Assembly: GCF_022179225.1 (NCBI RefSeq)
Contig: NZ_BPQL01000011.1
Coordinates: forward strand, 1-64,000
Length of the DNA stretch: 64,000 nucleotides
Source: Methylobacterium goesingense
Lineage (GTDB): Bacteria; Pseudomonadota; Alphaproteobacteria; Rhizobiales; Beijerinckiaceae
Reading direction: 5' to 3'
In this document: one piece after another, positions 8,281 through 16,401 of the stretch
Layout of the letters: each line of letters opens with the position of its first letter
How positions within the stretch are numbered: position 1 is the stretch's first letter
Program-made: the position numbers and the translations under genes
The notes under the pieces: model-generated
Seen by the model: the letters and a program-made list of their open reading frames with translations, nothing else
Databases searched by the model: none
What the model was told of the DNA's origin: nothing

Positions 8281-9201
8281 TCAACGCACCAGTTTCGGTT
8301 CCGGCGACCCCGGCACATCCGGGCTGGGTTCGATCTCATCGACCTGAACGTTCACCGTCATGCCGAGGTCGTCCGCGGGGAAACCGAAGAACGAACCATG
8401 CAACGGCACCGCCTGACGGGGATCGCGGGCGACCGCGACACGGATCAGGTCGCGATTGCCCACGATGCCGTTGGTGGGATCGAACTCGATCCAACCCGCC
8501 CCCGGCAGGTAGACCTGCACCCAAGCATGAGTCGAGCCACCCCCCACGTGGCGGTTGCGATCCCCCCGGGGGTTGTAGAGGTAGCCCGAGACGAACCGTG
8601 CCGCCATGCCCAGCGCACGCACGGCTTCGATCATCAACACCGCGAAGTCGCGGCAGGAGCCGCGCTTCAGCCGCAGGGTGGTCACGGGGTCCTGCACGCC
8701 CTTCTCTGACCGCGCGAGATACGCGAAGTTGCGGCGAACGCTACGCGTCATGTCCGCGAGGAGATCCTGCGTGCCGATGCGGCCCTCCGCGGGCACGAAG
8801 GCGCGTGCCCAGGCATCTACCTCGTTGCGAGGGTCGGAGTACTGGCGCTCCATCGCGCGGCTGAGATCGGGTATGTCCTCCGCGCTGTAGCCGAAGGGGT
8901 AGTAGGCGGCGTGCGCCGAGATCGGGAAGACCGGCGCGGATTCCGGCGTGTGGTCGAGGGTGATCGCGCACTCGAAGGTCAGCTGCGCGGCGCGGCCCGT
9001 GAACGACGCGACCGCGACGCAATTGCCGAACACGTCGTGCAGCCAGCGCAAATTGCTCGGCTCGGGCGTGATCTTGAGCGTCGCCGCGATCAGGCGCTGG
9101 TCGTAGCTGTCGCGCGGGCGGAACAGGATGCGGTGCTCGCCGAACGCCACGGGCTGGCGGTAGCGGTAGGTCGTGACGTGGCGAACGGAGAGGATCGGCA
9201 A
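8281..9201 (-). CDS. Transglutaminase-like family protein, complete triad
   Basis: A 306-residue protein with the usual two-part architecture: an N-terminal beta domain (MPILSVRHVTTYRYRQPV) and a transglutaminase core. The triad is visible as Cys in RGSCRDFAVLMIEA, His in GSTHAWVQVYLPG and Asp in GWIEFDPTNG. There is no signal peptide, so it is probably cytoplasmic. Family members commonly occur as tandem pairs, as here with the gene at 7400-8206. In other bacteria such pairs accompany an alpha-E domain protein and a circularly permuted ATP-grasp protein; neither partner is present in this window. The substrate is unknown. Confidence 0.88.
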   Translation of the reverse strand: MPILSVRHVTTYRYRQPVAFGEHRILFRPRDSYDQRLIAATLKITPEPSNLRWLHDVFGNCVAVASFTGRAAQLTFECAITLDHTPESAPVFPISAHAAYYPFGYSAEDIPDLSRAMERQYSDPRNEVDAWARAFVPAEGRIGTQDLLADMTRSVRRNFAYLARSEKGVQDPVTTLRLKRGSCRDFAVLMIEAVRALGMAARFVSGYLYNPRGDRNRHVGGGSTHAWVQVYLPGAGWIEFDPTNGIVGNRDLIRVAVARDPRQAVPLHGSFFGFPADDLGMTVNVQVDEIEPSPDVPGSPEPKLVR

Positions 9202-9339
9202 GGCGGGGAGGCTCCACCGCGCATCTGGCGCGGGCGTGTCGGCACGGACGCTGGCCGAACACGATGCAAAAGGTGCGCCGGGGTCGCAGGTCGCCCTGCG
9301 CGCGAAGGCTCCGCGGATTGTCCCCGCGAAACCCGGTGA

Positions 9340-9927
9340 TCATGGAACGATCGGCTGGCGCTCGGTGGTGGCGCGCTCGGCCTCGACCAGTAGATCGAAG
9401 GGCCGCCACGGTTTCGGGATGAAGACCGCCTGCGGCGGCAGATTGGCTGGCCGCTCCGCCTTCCGGCCGGAGGTTACCACCATTCGGGCCGTCGGCCACA
9501 GCAGCGTGATGGCCGCGGCGAGTTGCAGGCCGTCCATCGGTCCCGCGAGACGGACATCCGCGAACACGAGGGCGACGCGCCCGCCCTGTTCCTGCATGAT
9601 CGCGAGGGCCGCTTCGGCATTGTCGCAACCGATGACGCCGAGATCCGTGTCACTGAGGAGGGCCTCGGCGAGTTGCCGCGTCGCCTCGTCGTCCTCCACC
9701 ACCAGGGCCACCCGGTCGGATTTGACGGGCGCCGCCGGCTCGGGCCGAACATTGCGAACGAGGCTGGCGAGGTGCTCGGGCACCCCCTCGGCGATGAGAT
9801 CGTCGTAGAAGGCGGCCAGCGCCTGTCCGATCCGGTCGAGGGACAGGCCTGGGCTGAGGGTGTCCGCGGGCGCGGCCGGACGGGTGGACGAGGATCGGTC
9901 CGGCGGGGTGCCTTTCAGGTCCGGCAA
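9340..9927 (-). CDS. Receiver-domain protein with an N-terminal NepR-like segment
   Basis: A 195-residue protein. Residues 71-185 form a response-regulator receiver: acidic pocket VVEDDE, phospho-acceptor Asp124 in VFADVRL, Thr152 in VVTSG and Lys172 in FIPKPW. Residues 31-60 (DRIGQALAAFYDDLIAEGVP and the following helix) look like NepR, the small anti-sigma factor that holds EcfG in the alphaproteobacterial general stress response and is released by phosphorylated PhyR. The match covers the basic I-G-x-x-L start, the aromatic Y-D-D centre and the x-V-P turn. No DNA-binding output domain is present. It stands 138 bases upstream of the transglutaminase-like pair on the same strand. A phosphorylation-gated anti-sigma or PhyR-binding role is inference. 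The receiver is certain; the NepR likeness is by eye. Confidence 0.8.
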   Translation of the reverse strand: MPDLKGTPPDRSSSTRPAAPADTLSPGLSLDRIGQALAAFYDDLIAEGVPEHLASLVRNVRPEPAAPVKSDRVALVVEDDEATRQLAEALLSDTDLGVIGCDNAEAALAIMQEQGGRVALVFADVRLAGPMDGLQLAAAITLLWPTARMVVTSGRKAERPANLPPQAVFIPKPWRPFDLLVEAERATTERQPIVP

Positions 9928-10083
9928 GCGAAGCCTCCGACAAGTGTGCTCGTGACGCGCCCTGCACGGGCCGCACGGACATTAAAGCCGGGACGCCACG
10001 CTCAGTTGCCAGAAATCATCCCGCCGACCGAAAGCCATGTGCCTTTTCTCAAGCACGTGACGATTCTGGGAGGGCGCCGTCCG

Positions 10084-11265
10084 TCAATCGACGGCAGCGT
10101 CGGCATAGGCCATCACGCCGGCCACCGAGCGCACGTCGCGATAGCGGGCACCGCGCGTGCTCATCATGGCCTCGAACTTCTCGTGGACCTGAGCCACCGA
10201 AAGGCTGGTGGCCTTGCGGCGCCCTCGCTGGGCGGCGAAGAAGATCGACTTGTTGGCGCGTGCCGGGCCCGGCAGCATCTGGGCGGCGGCGGTCTTCGGT
10301 TTGTCGACGACGGAGGCCAGGAAATCCTCGGCATCGTCGGGGCCGAGGAAGTGAGCGAGGTAGACTTCGCCCAGGGTGAGTTCGCGGCCGATGCGCAGGG
10401 CGATCCGGGCGGCATCGCGCTTCAGCATCTCGCCGGCCATCAGGGCCGAGAGATAGGGGTCGCGGCGCATCTCCAGGATGCGGGTGCGCTCGGCCGCATC
10501 CGTCACCGTGGGGCGGCCGTTATCCCCCGCCACGACGAGGGCGGCGTCGCTGGCGAGACCGTATTTCGGCCCGAAGTCCCGGATCACGCCGAGCCAGGTC
10601 CGCTCGATGAACTGGTAGAGCCCGGTTGCCGAGGAGGTCTGCGCCTGCACTTCGGTCTTGAAGCTGGATTCCTTGTCCGCCACCGCCATGAGCAGAACCG
10701 GGTCGGTCTGGACCGCCTGCGCGGCGCGGATGATCTTCTGGACGAGGTGGCGGCGGATCCGCATCGGGCCGAACTCGAGGACGTCGTTCGGGTCGCCGAC
10801 CGCGCTCTCGGTCAGGAGAAAGTCGTAGGAGACGCGGTCCACCGCGTTCGAGCCGAGCTCGGTGTCGAGGTCGTGGACCGCCGCGAAGGCGGAGGAGGCG
10901 GTCATCATGGCGGGCGCCGCCGGTGCGACCGGGCTGGCCTTGAGGACGACCGAGACCGGCTGGACACGCGGCTTCGGCATCGTGATTTCGGTCATCGCCT
11001 GTGCCGATTGGACCACCGCCGCCTCGGGCCCGATCCCGTAGGAGACGATGGCACCGAGGCCGCCGGCCAGGAGCAACATCGAGAGCACGGAGCGGGTGAG
11101 GGCGGGGCGGCTGCCATGAGCGCTACCGACCCGGCCGGACAGCATCAGGGCGTCGGATGTTGCGGTCGTGGCCCGCAGGCTCGAGCCTGCGACGAGGAGC
11201 CCTTTGGCGAGGTGCGGGCCTTTGGCGAAGACGGTCCGTGACGATCCGACGTTTCGACCCTGCAT
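10084..11265 (-). CDS. Membrane-anchored lytic transglycosylase (SLT domain)
   Basis: Predicted to cleave the glycan strands of peptidoglycan. The 393-residue product has a basic N-terminus, one hydrophobic anchor (SVLSMLLLAGGLGAIVSYGI, around residues 59-78), a disordered Pro/Ala linker and a C-terminal domain of the Slt/goose-lysozyme type. The catalytic Glu is in AVADKESSFKTEV, followed by the conserved ATGLYQFIERTWL and the later YLAHFLGP segment. The first ATG has no strong ribosome-binding site; an internal ATG at 11145 would still keep the anchor. It resembles the transglycosylase proteins of unknown substrate common in Hyphomicrobiales. It precedes a tRNA-His gene on the same strand. 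Confidence 0.85.
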   Translation of the reverse strand: MQGRNVGSSRTVFAKGPHLAKGLLVAGSSLRATTATSDALMLSGRVGSAHGSRPALTRSVLSMLLLAGGLGAIVSYGIGPEAAVVQSAQAMTEITMPKPRVQPVSVVLKASPVAPAAPAMMTASSAFAAVHDLDTELGSNAVDRVSYDFLLTESAVGDPNDVLEFGPMRIRRHLVQKIIRAAQAVQTDPVLLMAVADKESSFKTEVQAQTSSATGLYQFIERTWLGVIRDFGPKYGLASDAALVVAGDNGRPTVTDAAERTRILEMRRDPYLSALMAGEMLKRDAARIALRIGRELTLGEVYLAHFLGPDDAEDFLASVVDKPKTAAAQMLPGPARANKSIFFAAQRGRRKATSLSVAQVHEKFEAMMSTRGARYRDVRSVAGVMAYADAAVD

Positions 11266-11478
11266 CTGTGCGACCCAACCCCGTTCCCTGGCAACGGATT
11301 GAGATTAGCTTGACAGATGTGGCGACAACACGGCCCAGTTTGGGGCAATCCCGTGGCAACTTCGCCACGGTGTCGAGAGCGTTTTGGCACATCTCCAACT
11401 GAGACGGCCCGCCAAAACGTATAAAGCGGCCATGCGATGCACGGCCGCTGTGACAGCGTCACGATACGTAGGCGTTAA

Positions 11479-11555
11479 TGGTACCACTGCCCCGGCTCGA
11501 ACGGGGGACCTCTTGATCCACAATCAAGCGCTCTAACCAACTGAGCTACAGCGGC
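11479..11555 (-). tRNA. tRNA-His (GTG anticodon)
   Basis: Read leftward, a complete 77-base cloverleaf is visible: acceptor GCCGCTG with CAGTGGT, D-stem GCTC/GAGC, anticodon stem CTTGA/TCAAG with loop TTGTGGA, and T-stem CCCCG/CGGGG with TTCGAGC loop. The 3' CCA is encoded. The base before position 1 is T rather than the usual G-1, and the discriminator is A73 rather than C73. This combination is known from alphaproteobacteria, whose histidyl-tRNA synthetase has adapted to it. Confidence 0.97.
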
Positions 11556-11748
11556 ACTGCGGGCGATCTATCCCGAGCCGCGCCGCATTTCAACCCGCCT
11601 TCGGCGGATCGTCGGCAAAAGTGTGCGCTATCCCCACCCGGGGGTGTTCGCGCTTGGCGGTCGACGTCGTGACATCGGGCAGGCTAAGCAGGGCGCGGGT
11701 CCGTCTCCCAAGCGCTCACCTCCCGGCCCCCGCCTCCGACACCGGTCG

Positions 11749-13593
11749 ATGCCACCACAACCCGTCCCGTCCCGCCCGCCGATCGCCAGACAGGTTCTCG
11801 TGCAGGCGCCCGGACACCTGCGCGCCCTGGTCCGCGGCAGCGAGATCGGCCTGATCGTGCTCGCCGCGCTGATCGGGTGCTGTGGAGGCGCGGCGGTGGC
11901 GGCGATGAGTCAGGCGACGCAGGTCATGCGCGAGTTGCTGTACGGGCTGCCGCCCGGACTGCGCCTCAGTGCGGCCACCGACCTTCCGGTCCTGGTGCTG
12001 CTCCTGGCGCCAGCGTTCGGCGGCATCCTGCTCGCCCTGTTCAACCTCGCCCTGCGCTGGCGCGGCCGCCCCCGCCGCGCCGTCGTCGACCCCATCGAAG
12101 CGAACGCGCTGCACGGCGGCCGGATGTCGATCCGCGATTCCGCGATCGTGGTCGTTCAGAATACGATCTCCAACGGGAGCGGCATCTCGGTGGGGATGGA
12201 GGCGGCCTATACCCAGTTCTGTGCCGGGCTGGCCTCGCGCCTCGGTCTGTCCTTCGAATTGCGCCGGGCCGATCAGCGCACCCTGGTCGGCTGCGGCGCG
12301 GCGGCCGCCATCGCGGCGGCGTTCGGCGCGCCGCTGACGGGTGCGTTCTACGCCTTCGAACTCATCATCGGCACCTACTCCATTGCGACATTGACCCCGG
12401 TCGTCGTGGCCGCCCTGTGCGGGAGCGTCGTCGCCCGCGCCCTGGTGGCGCAGACCTCCCTCGTCACCGTCGAGCGGGCGGACGCCATCACCACGACGAT
12501 GCTCACCCCCCTCGACACGGTGCCGAGCCTCGCCCTCGGTCTGATCTGCGCCGGGCTCGGCATCCTCATCATGCGCGGAGTGACGCTGGTGGAGGCGGCG
12601 TTCCGCGCCACGCGCCTGCCGACCCTGTGCGTTCCGGTCCTCGGCGGGCTCTGCGTCGGCGGACTGGCACTCCTCGCCACACCACAGGTCCTCTCCGGGG
12701 GGCACGGGGCGCTGCACCTGCACCTCGACGCACACGGCACCACCCTCGGGCTCTCCGCCCTGGTCCTGCTGTTCGTCGCCAAGGCGACTGCCTCCGCGAT
12801 CTCCATCGGGTCGGGCTTCCGCGGCGGCCTGTTCTTCGCCTCGCTCTTCCTCGGGGCGATCGCGGGCGAGATCTTCGCCGCCGGGATGCCGCTGATCCTG
12901 CCCGGCCTCGCCGCCTTCGGGCTGACCCCGCTTGCCTACGCGGTGATCGGGATGAGCGCCCTGGCGGTCGCGGTGATCGGCGGCCCGCTGACCATGACGT
13001 TCCTCGCCCTCGAGCTCACCGGGAGCTTCCCGATCACCGGCCTCGTTCTCGTCGCGGTGATCGCCTCATCGCTGACGGTGCGCAAGACCTTCGGCTACTC
13101 CTTCGCCACCTGGCGCTTCCACCTGCGTGGCGAGAGCATTCGCAGTGCGCACGATGTCGGCTGGATCCGCACCCTGACGGTGGGCAAGCTAATGCGCCGC
13201 GAGGTGCCGACAGCACCCCTCGACCAGACGCTGCCCGCCTTCCTGCGCAAGCACCCCCTCGGCTCGCCCTCGCGGGTGGTGATGGTGGACGGGGAGGGGC
13301 GCTACGCCGGCATCATCCTGGTGCCGGAGGCGCATGCCGCCTTGCGTGAGGCCGAGGACGGCTCCCCCGACCTTTCCGCCCTGTTGCGCCACACGGCCGA
13401 CGTCCTCACGGCCGACATGAACGCCAAGATCGCCACGGCGATCTTCGACCGGACCGAGAGCGAGGCCCTGGCGGTGGTCGAGGATCTGAAGAGCCGCAAG
13501 GTCATCGGTTTCCTCACGGAAAGCCATACCCTGAAGCGCTACAGTGAGGAGCTGGATCGGCAGCGTCGGGCGGTGCTGGGCGAAACGGGCTGA
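11749..13593 (+). CDS. ClC-family chloride channel/antiporter with CBS-like tail
   Basis: A 614-residue integral membrane protein with about ten or more hydrophobic helices. The gating-glutamate motif is recognisable as NGSGISVGMEAAYTQ (Glu near residue 151), and the second ion-binding loop as GSGFRGGLFFASLFLG. The first canonical filter motif GSGIP is replaced by VVDPIEANALHGG, placing this in a divergent ClC branch. The C-terminal 150 residues (MRREVPTAP onward) look like a pair of CBS domains. The ATG at 11749 is preferred because the frame upstream to a GTG at 11623 codes only for a basic, proline-rich stretch. Ion specificity is unknown. It faces away from tRNA-His and is alone on its strand. 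Confidence 0.85.
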   Translation: MPPQPVPSRPPIARQVLVQAPGHLRALVRGSEIGLIVLAALIGCCGGAAVAAMSQATQVMRELLYGLPPGLRLSAATDLPVLVLLLAPAFGGILLALFNLALRWRGRPRRAVVDPIEANALHGGRMSIRDSAIVVVQNTISNGSGISVGMEAAYTQFCAGLASRLGLSFELRRADQRTLVGCGAAAAIAAAFGAPLTGAFYAFELIIGTYSIATLTPVVVAALCGSVVARALVAQTSLVTVERADAITTTMLTPLDTVPSLALGLICAGLGILIMRGVTLVEAAFRATRLPTLCVPVLGGLCVGGLALLATPQVLSGGHGALHLHLDAHGTTLGLSALVLLFVAKATASAISIGSGFRGGLFFASLFLGAIAGEIFAAGMPLILPGLAAFGLTPLAYAVIGMSALAVAVIGGPLTMTFLALELTGSFPITGLVLVAVIASSLTVRKTFGYSFATWRFHLRGESIRSAHDVGWIRTLTVGKLMRREVPTAPLDQTLPAFLRKHPLGSPSRVVMVDGEGRYAGIILVPEAHAALREAEDGSPDLSALLRHTADVLTADMNAKIATAIFDRTESEALAVVEDLKSRKVIGFLTESHTLKRYSEELDRQRRAVLGETG

Positions 13594-13686
13594 GGTCGTC
13601 GGCGGCGCCATGCAATCCCGCCCGACAGCGTTCGCGTTCGGAAGATTGGCGAAGGCGAACCGCAGGCCGCTCGTGGCGACATGAAA

Positions 13687-13718
13687 AAAGCACGCGGTGC
13701 GTCGGCGCCGCGTGCTTT
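13687..13718 (-). terminator. Intrinsic terminator of kgtP
   Basis: An 11-base-pair perfect stem (AAAGCACGCGG with CCGCGTGCTTT) has a ten-base loop. Read leftward it ends in a run of six T residues, and it starts 25 bases after the kgtP stop. Confidence 0.88.
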
Positions 13719-13742
13719 CGGTAGGTCGGACGAAGGGTCTGC

Positions 13743-15101
13743 TCAGGCTGCCGAGAAGCGGGTCTTGCGCGTCAGCGCCTCTTCGACCGTGCCGTCGCCG
13801 TCGAGGTATCCGTGCCGCTTCGGGTTCGGCATGATCAGCGAACCGATGAAGGCGATGCCGAGCATGATCGTCACGTACCAGAAGAACGTGCTCTCGGAGC
13901 CGATTTGCTTGAGGTACAGGGCGACCGCCTCGGCGGTGCCGCCGAACAGCGAGTTGGCGATGGCGTAGGAGAGGCCGACGCCCAGCGCCCGCACCTGGGT
14001 CGGGAACAGCTCGGCTTTCACGATGCCGCTGATGCCGGTGTAGAAGCTGATGACGATCAGCCCGATCATGATCAGCGCGAAGGACAGGACCGCGTTCTGC
14101 GTCGAGCCGATGGCCGTCATCAGCGGCACCACCATCAGGGTGCCGAGGCCACTGTAGAGCAGCATGTTCGCCTTGCGCCCGATCCGATCCGAGAGCCACC
14201 CGAAGAACGGCTGGATGATCATGTAGACGAACAGGGCGGCGGTGGAGATCTGCGAGGCCGTGACCTTGTCGATATGTGCCGTGTTGAAGAGGTATTTCGG
14301 CATGTAGGTCGTGAAGGTGTAGAAGCTCAGCGAGCCGCCGGCGGTGTAGGCCAGCACCACGCAGAAGGCGCGCCAATGCTTGAACAGGGCCGAGAAGGTC
14401 CCGGACTCCTTATTGGCCATGTCCTCTTTGGTTGCGGTCTCGTCGAGGGACGAGCGCAGGTAGAGCGCGACCGCCGCCGCGATGGCGCCGATGACGAAGG
14501 GGATGCGCCAGCCCCAGGCCGTGAGCTGCTGGGCGGTGAGGAAGCTCTGCAGAATGATTAGCACCAGCGAGGCAAGGAGCTGGCCGCCGATTAAGGTGAC
14601 ATACTGGAACGAGGCGAAGAAGCCGCGCCGGCCCTTCACGGCGATCTCGCTCATGTAGGTGGCGCTGGTGCCGTACTCGCCGCCCACCGACAGGCCCTGG
14701 ATCATCCGCGCGAGGAGCAGCAGGGCTGGGGCGAGATGTCCGACCGTGGCGTAGGTCGGCAGGATCGCGATCATCAACGATCCGGCGCACATCATCAGCA
14801 CCGAGATCAGCATCGAGGTCTTGCGGCCGAGGCGATCGGCGATACGGCCGAACAGCCACCCGCCGATGGGGCGCATGAAGAAGCCGACCGCGAAGACCGC
14901 CGCCGATTTCAAAAGCTGGCTGGTGTCATCGCCCTCGGGAAAGAAAACCGGCGCGAAGTAGAGCGCGAAGAACGCGTAGCAGTAGAAATCGAACCACTCC
15001 ACGAGATTGCCGGACGAGGAGGCGACGATCGCCTTGATCCGACGGCGGTTGTCGGCGGCTTCGTCCGCCCTGAGCGCCATGCTTTCGGCCCCACCTGTCA
15101 T
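13743..15101 (-). CDS. kgtP: Alpha-ketoglutarate permease (MFS, MHS family)
   Basis: A 452-residue, twelve-helix proton symporter of the metabolite:H+ symporter family. It matches KgtP along its whole length as I remember it: [18 protein letters not shown] at the start, [18 protein letters not shown] between helices 2 and 3, [17 protein letters not shown] in helix 5 and [17 protein letters not shown] in helix 10. Expected role is uptake of 2-oxoglutarate or a related dicarboxylate. The start is uncertain among a GTG at 15110, an ATG at 15101 with GGGGTGAG upstream, and an ATG at 15080; the middle one is used here. It has its own terminator. Substrate assignment rests on similarity. Confidence 0.88.
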   Translation of the reverse strand: MTGGAESMALRADEAADNRRRIKAIVASSSGNLVEWFDFYCYAFFALYFAPVFFPEGDDTSQLLKSAAVFAVGFFMRPIGGWLFGRIADRLGRKTSMLISVLMMCAGSLMIAILPTYATVGHLAPALLLLARMIQGLSVGGEYGTSATYMSEIAVKGRRGFFASFQYVTLIGGQLLASLVLIILQSFLTAQQLTAWGWRIPFVIGAIAAAVALYLRSSLDETATKEDMANKESGTFSALFKHWRAFCVVLAYTAGGSLSFYTFTTYMPKYLFNTAHIDKVTASQISTAALFVYMIIQPFFGWLSDRIGRKANMLLYSGLGTLMVVPLMTAIGSTQNAVLSFALIMIGLIVISFYTGISGIVKAELFPTQVRALGVGLSYAIANSLFGGTAEAVALYLKQIGSESTFFWYVTIMLGIAFIGSLIMPNPKRHGYLDGDGTVEEALTRKTRFSAA

Positions 15102-15316
15102 CCGTCTCACCCCTGTGTGCTCGGCGAAGCCGCTCCGTGGCCCGCTTTGCGCCGGACGTTACTGCGTGAGGCGGATTTCACAAGGGCTGCCAGACGGTTG
15201 CTGGCCGGAGCCAAGATAACGATGAAACCAGCCTGTTGAGGAGCTAGATTTAAGCTTGGCCGGGGCTCGCGAATAGGTTCCGGCTACAGCGCGGAAAGAT
15301 CAGCGCAAGAAAGCCT

Positions 15317-15342
15317 GGAACGGTTTCTCGAAGATCCTCGTT
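15317..15342 (+). promoter_or_regulatory. EcfG-type general stress promoter
   Basis: GGAAC, a 17-base spacer and CGTT match the consensus of the alphaproteobacterial general-stress sigma factor EcfG (GGAAC-N16/17-CGTT) exactly. It lies in an otherwise empty 300-base intergenic region, 55 bases before the start codon of the secreted repeat protein, in the right orientation. Confidence 0.65.
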
Positions 15343-15397
15343 GCGGGTGGCATCGACGTCGAGCGGCGTCTGGCACAACGAGAACGGAATCGATCCC

Positions 15398-16342
15398 ATG
15401 AACAAGCTCTTACGGAGCACGGTGACGGCGGCCGCGCTGGTGATTGGTGCGGCGAGCGCGTTCGCGCAGGGTGGGCCCGGTGGTGGCGCCGGCGGCGCCG
15501 GTGGTGGCGCCGGAGGTGCTGGGGGCGGTGGCGCCGGGGGCGGAGCCGGCATGGGCGCGGGCGGCGGAGCCGGCGCGGGCGGTGGTGCCGGCGGAGCCGG
15601 AATGCGCGGTGGCGCGGGCGGCGGTGAGGCAGGCGGAGCCGGAATGCGCGGCGGGGCCGGTGGTCCGGAGTCCGGGGCCGGTCCGGCCGGTGGTGCTCAG
15701 CGCGGCGGGGCCGAAGGACCCGGCGCCCGTGGTGCCGAGGGTGGAGCAGGCCGCCAGGATGGCCGTCCCGGTTCGGCGGCCGGAGAGCGCGGTGGCCGCG
15801 AGGATGGTGGCGCGGCGACGCGAGACGGCCGGGGCGACCGCGACGGCAAGGCGGATCGCGATGGCAAGGGCGATCGTGACGGCAAGATGGATCGTGACGG
15901 CAAGGCGGATCGCGACGGCAAGGCCGATCGTGATGGCAAGACCGATCGTGATGGCAAGATGGATCGCGACGGTAAGGCGGATCGCGGCGGCCGGATGGAC
16001 CGGGACGAGCGCGGTGGCCGGGGCGACCGCGAGGGCAGGGGTGCTCGAGGCGACCGTGGCGATCGCGGTGCCGTCCGGGGTGCCTATGGCCGGCTCGGTG
16101 CGCCGCAGCGCACGGAATTCCGTCAGAGCGCCTTCCGTCGCGGGATACCGCGCCTCGCCGCTGGAGCTTTCGCGCTGACGGTCGGCACGGCCATCGCCCG
16201 TAGCTACACCCTCTACGACCTGCCGCCGGACATCGTCCGGATCGCGCCGGAATACGAGGATTACCGCTACGTGCTGGTGGACGACGACATCGTCATCGTC
16301 GATCCCGACACCTACGAGATCGTGGACGTGATTCGGGGCTGA
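15398..16342 (+). CDS. Secreted Gly-rich/DRDGK-repeat protein with DUF1236-like end
   Basis: A 314-residue exported protein. A signal peptide (MNKLLRSTVTAAALVIGAAS, cleavage after AFAQ) is followed by about 100 residues dominated by glycine and alanine, then ten six-residue units of the form DRDGKx, then a folded C-terminal segment (RYVLVDDDIVIVDPDTYEIV) like the DUF1236 domain of Hyphomicrobiales periplasmic proteins. The middle is almost certainly disordered and highly charged. The frame extends to 15341, but the ATG at 15398 begins the signal peptide. An EcfG-type promoter upstream suggests induction by general stress, which would fit a desiccation or envelope-protection role; that role is inference. 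Confidence 0.75.
   Translation: MNKLLRSTVTAAALVIGAASAFAQGGPGGGAGGAGGGAGGAGGGGAGGGAGMGAGGGAGAGGGAGGAGMRGGAGGGEAGGAGMRGGAGGPESGAGPAGGAQRGGAEGPGARGAEGGAGRQDGRPGSAAGERGGREDGGAATRDGRGDRDGKADRDGKGDRDGKMDRDGKADRDGKADRDGKTDRDGKMDRDGKADRGGRMDRDERGGRGDREGRGARGDRGDRGAVRGAYGRLGAPQRTEFRQSAFRRGIPRLAAGAFALTVGTAIARSYTLYDLPPDIVRIAPEYEDYRYVLVDDDIVIVDPDTYEIVDVIRG
15836..16015 (+). repeat. Tandem 18-base repeats coding DRDGKx
   Basis: Ten contiguous 18-base units encode DRDGK followed by A, G, M or T; the last two units have decayed to DRGGRM and DRDERG. Unit DNA is of the form GATCGYGAYGGCAAG plus one variable codon, with synonymous changes between copies, so the array has been partly retained by selection rather than being a recent perfect expansion. 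Confidence 0.9.
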
Positions 16343-16364
16343 TCCCGCCGGTCAGGACGTTTAG

Positions 16365-16388
16365 GGGGCGGGGCTTCGGCTCCGCCCC
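16365..16388 (+). terminator. Intrinsic terminator with UUCG loop
   Basis: GGGGCGGGGC pairs with GCTCCGCCCC (one G-T pair) around a TTCG tetraloop and is followed by a T-rich stretch. It lies between the convergent ends of the repeat protein gene and hrcA. Confidence 0.85.
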
Positions 16389-16401
16389 TTCGCGTTTCGT
16401 C

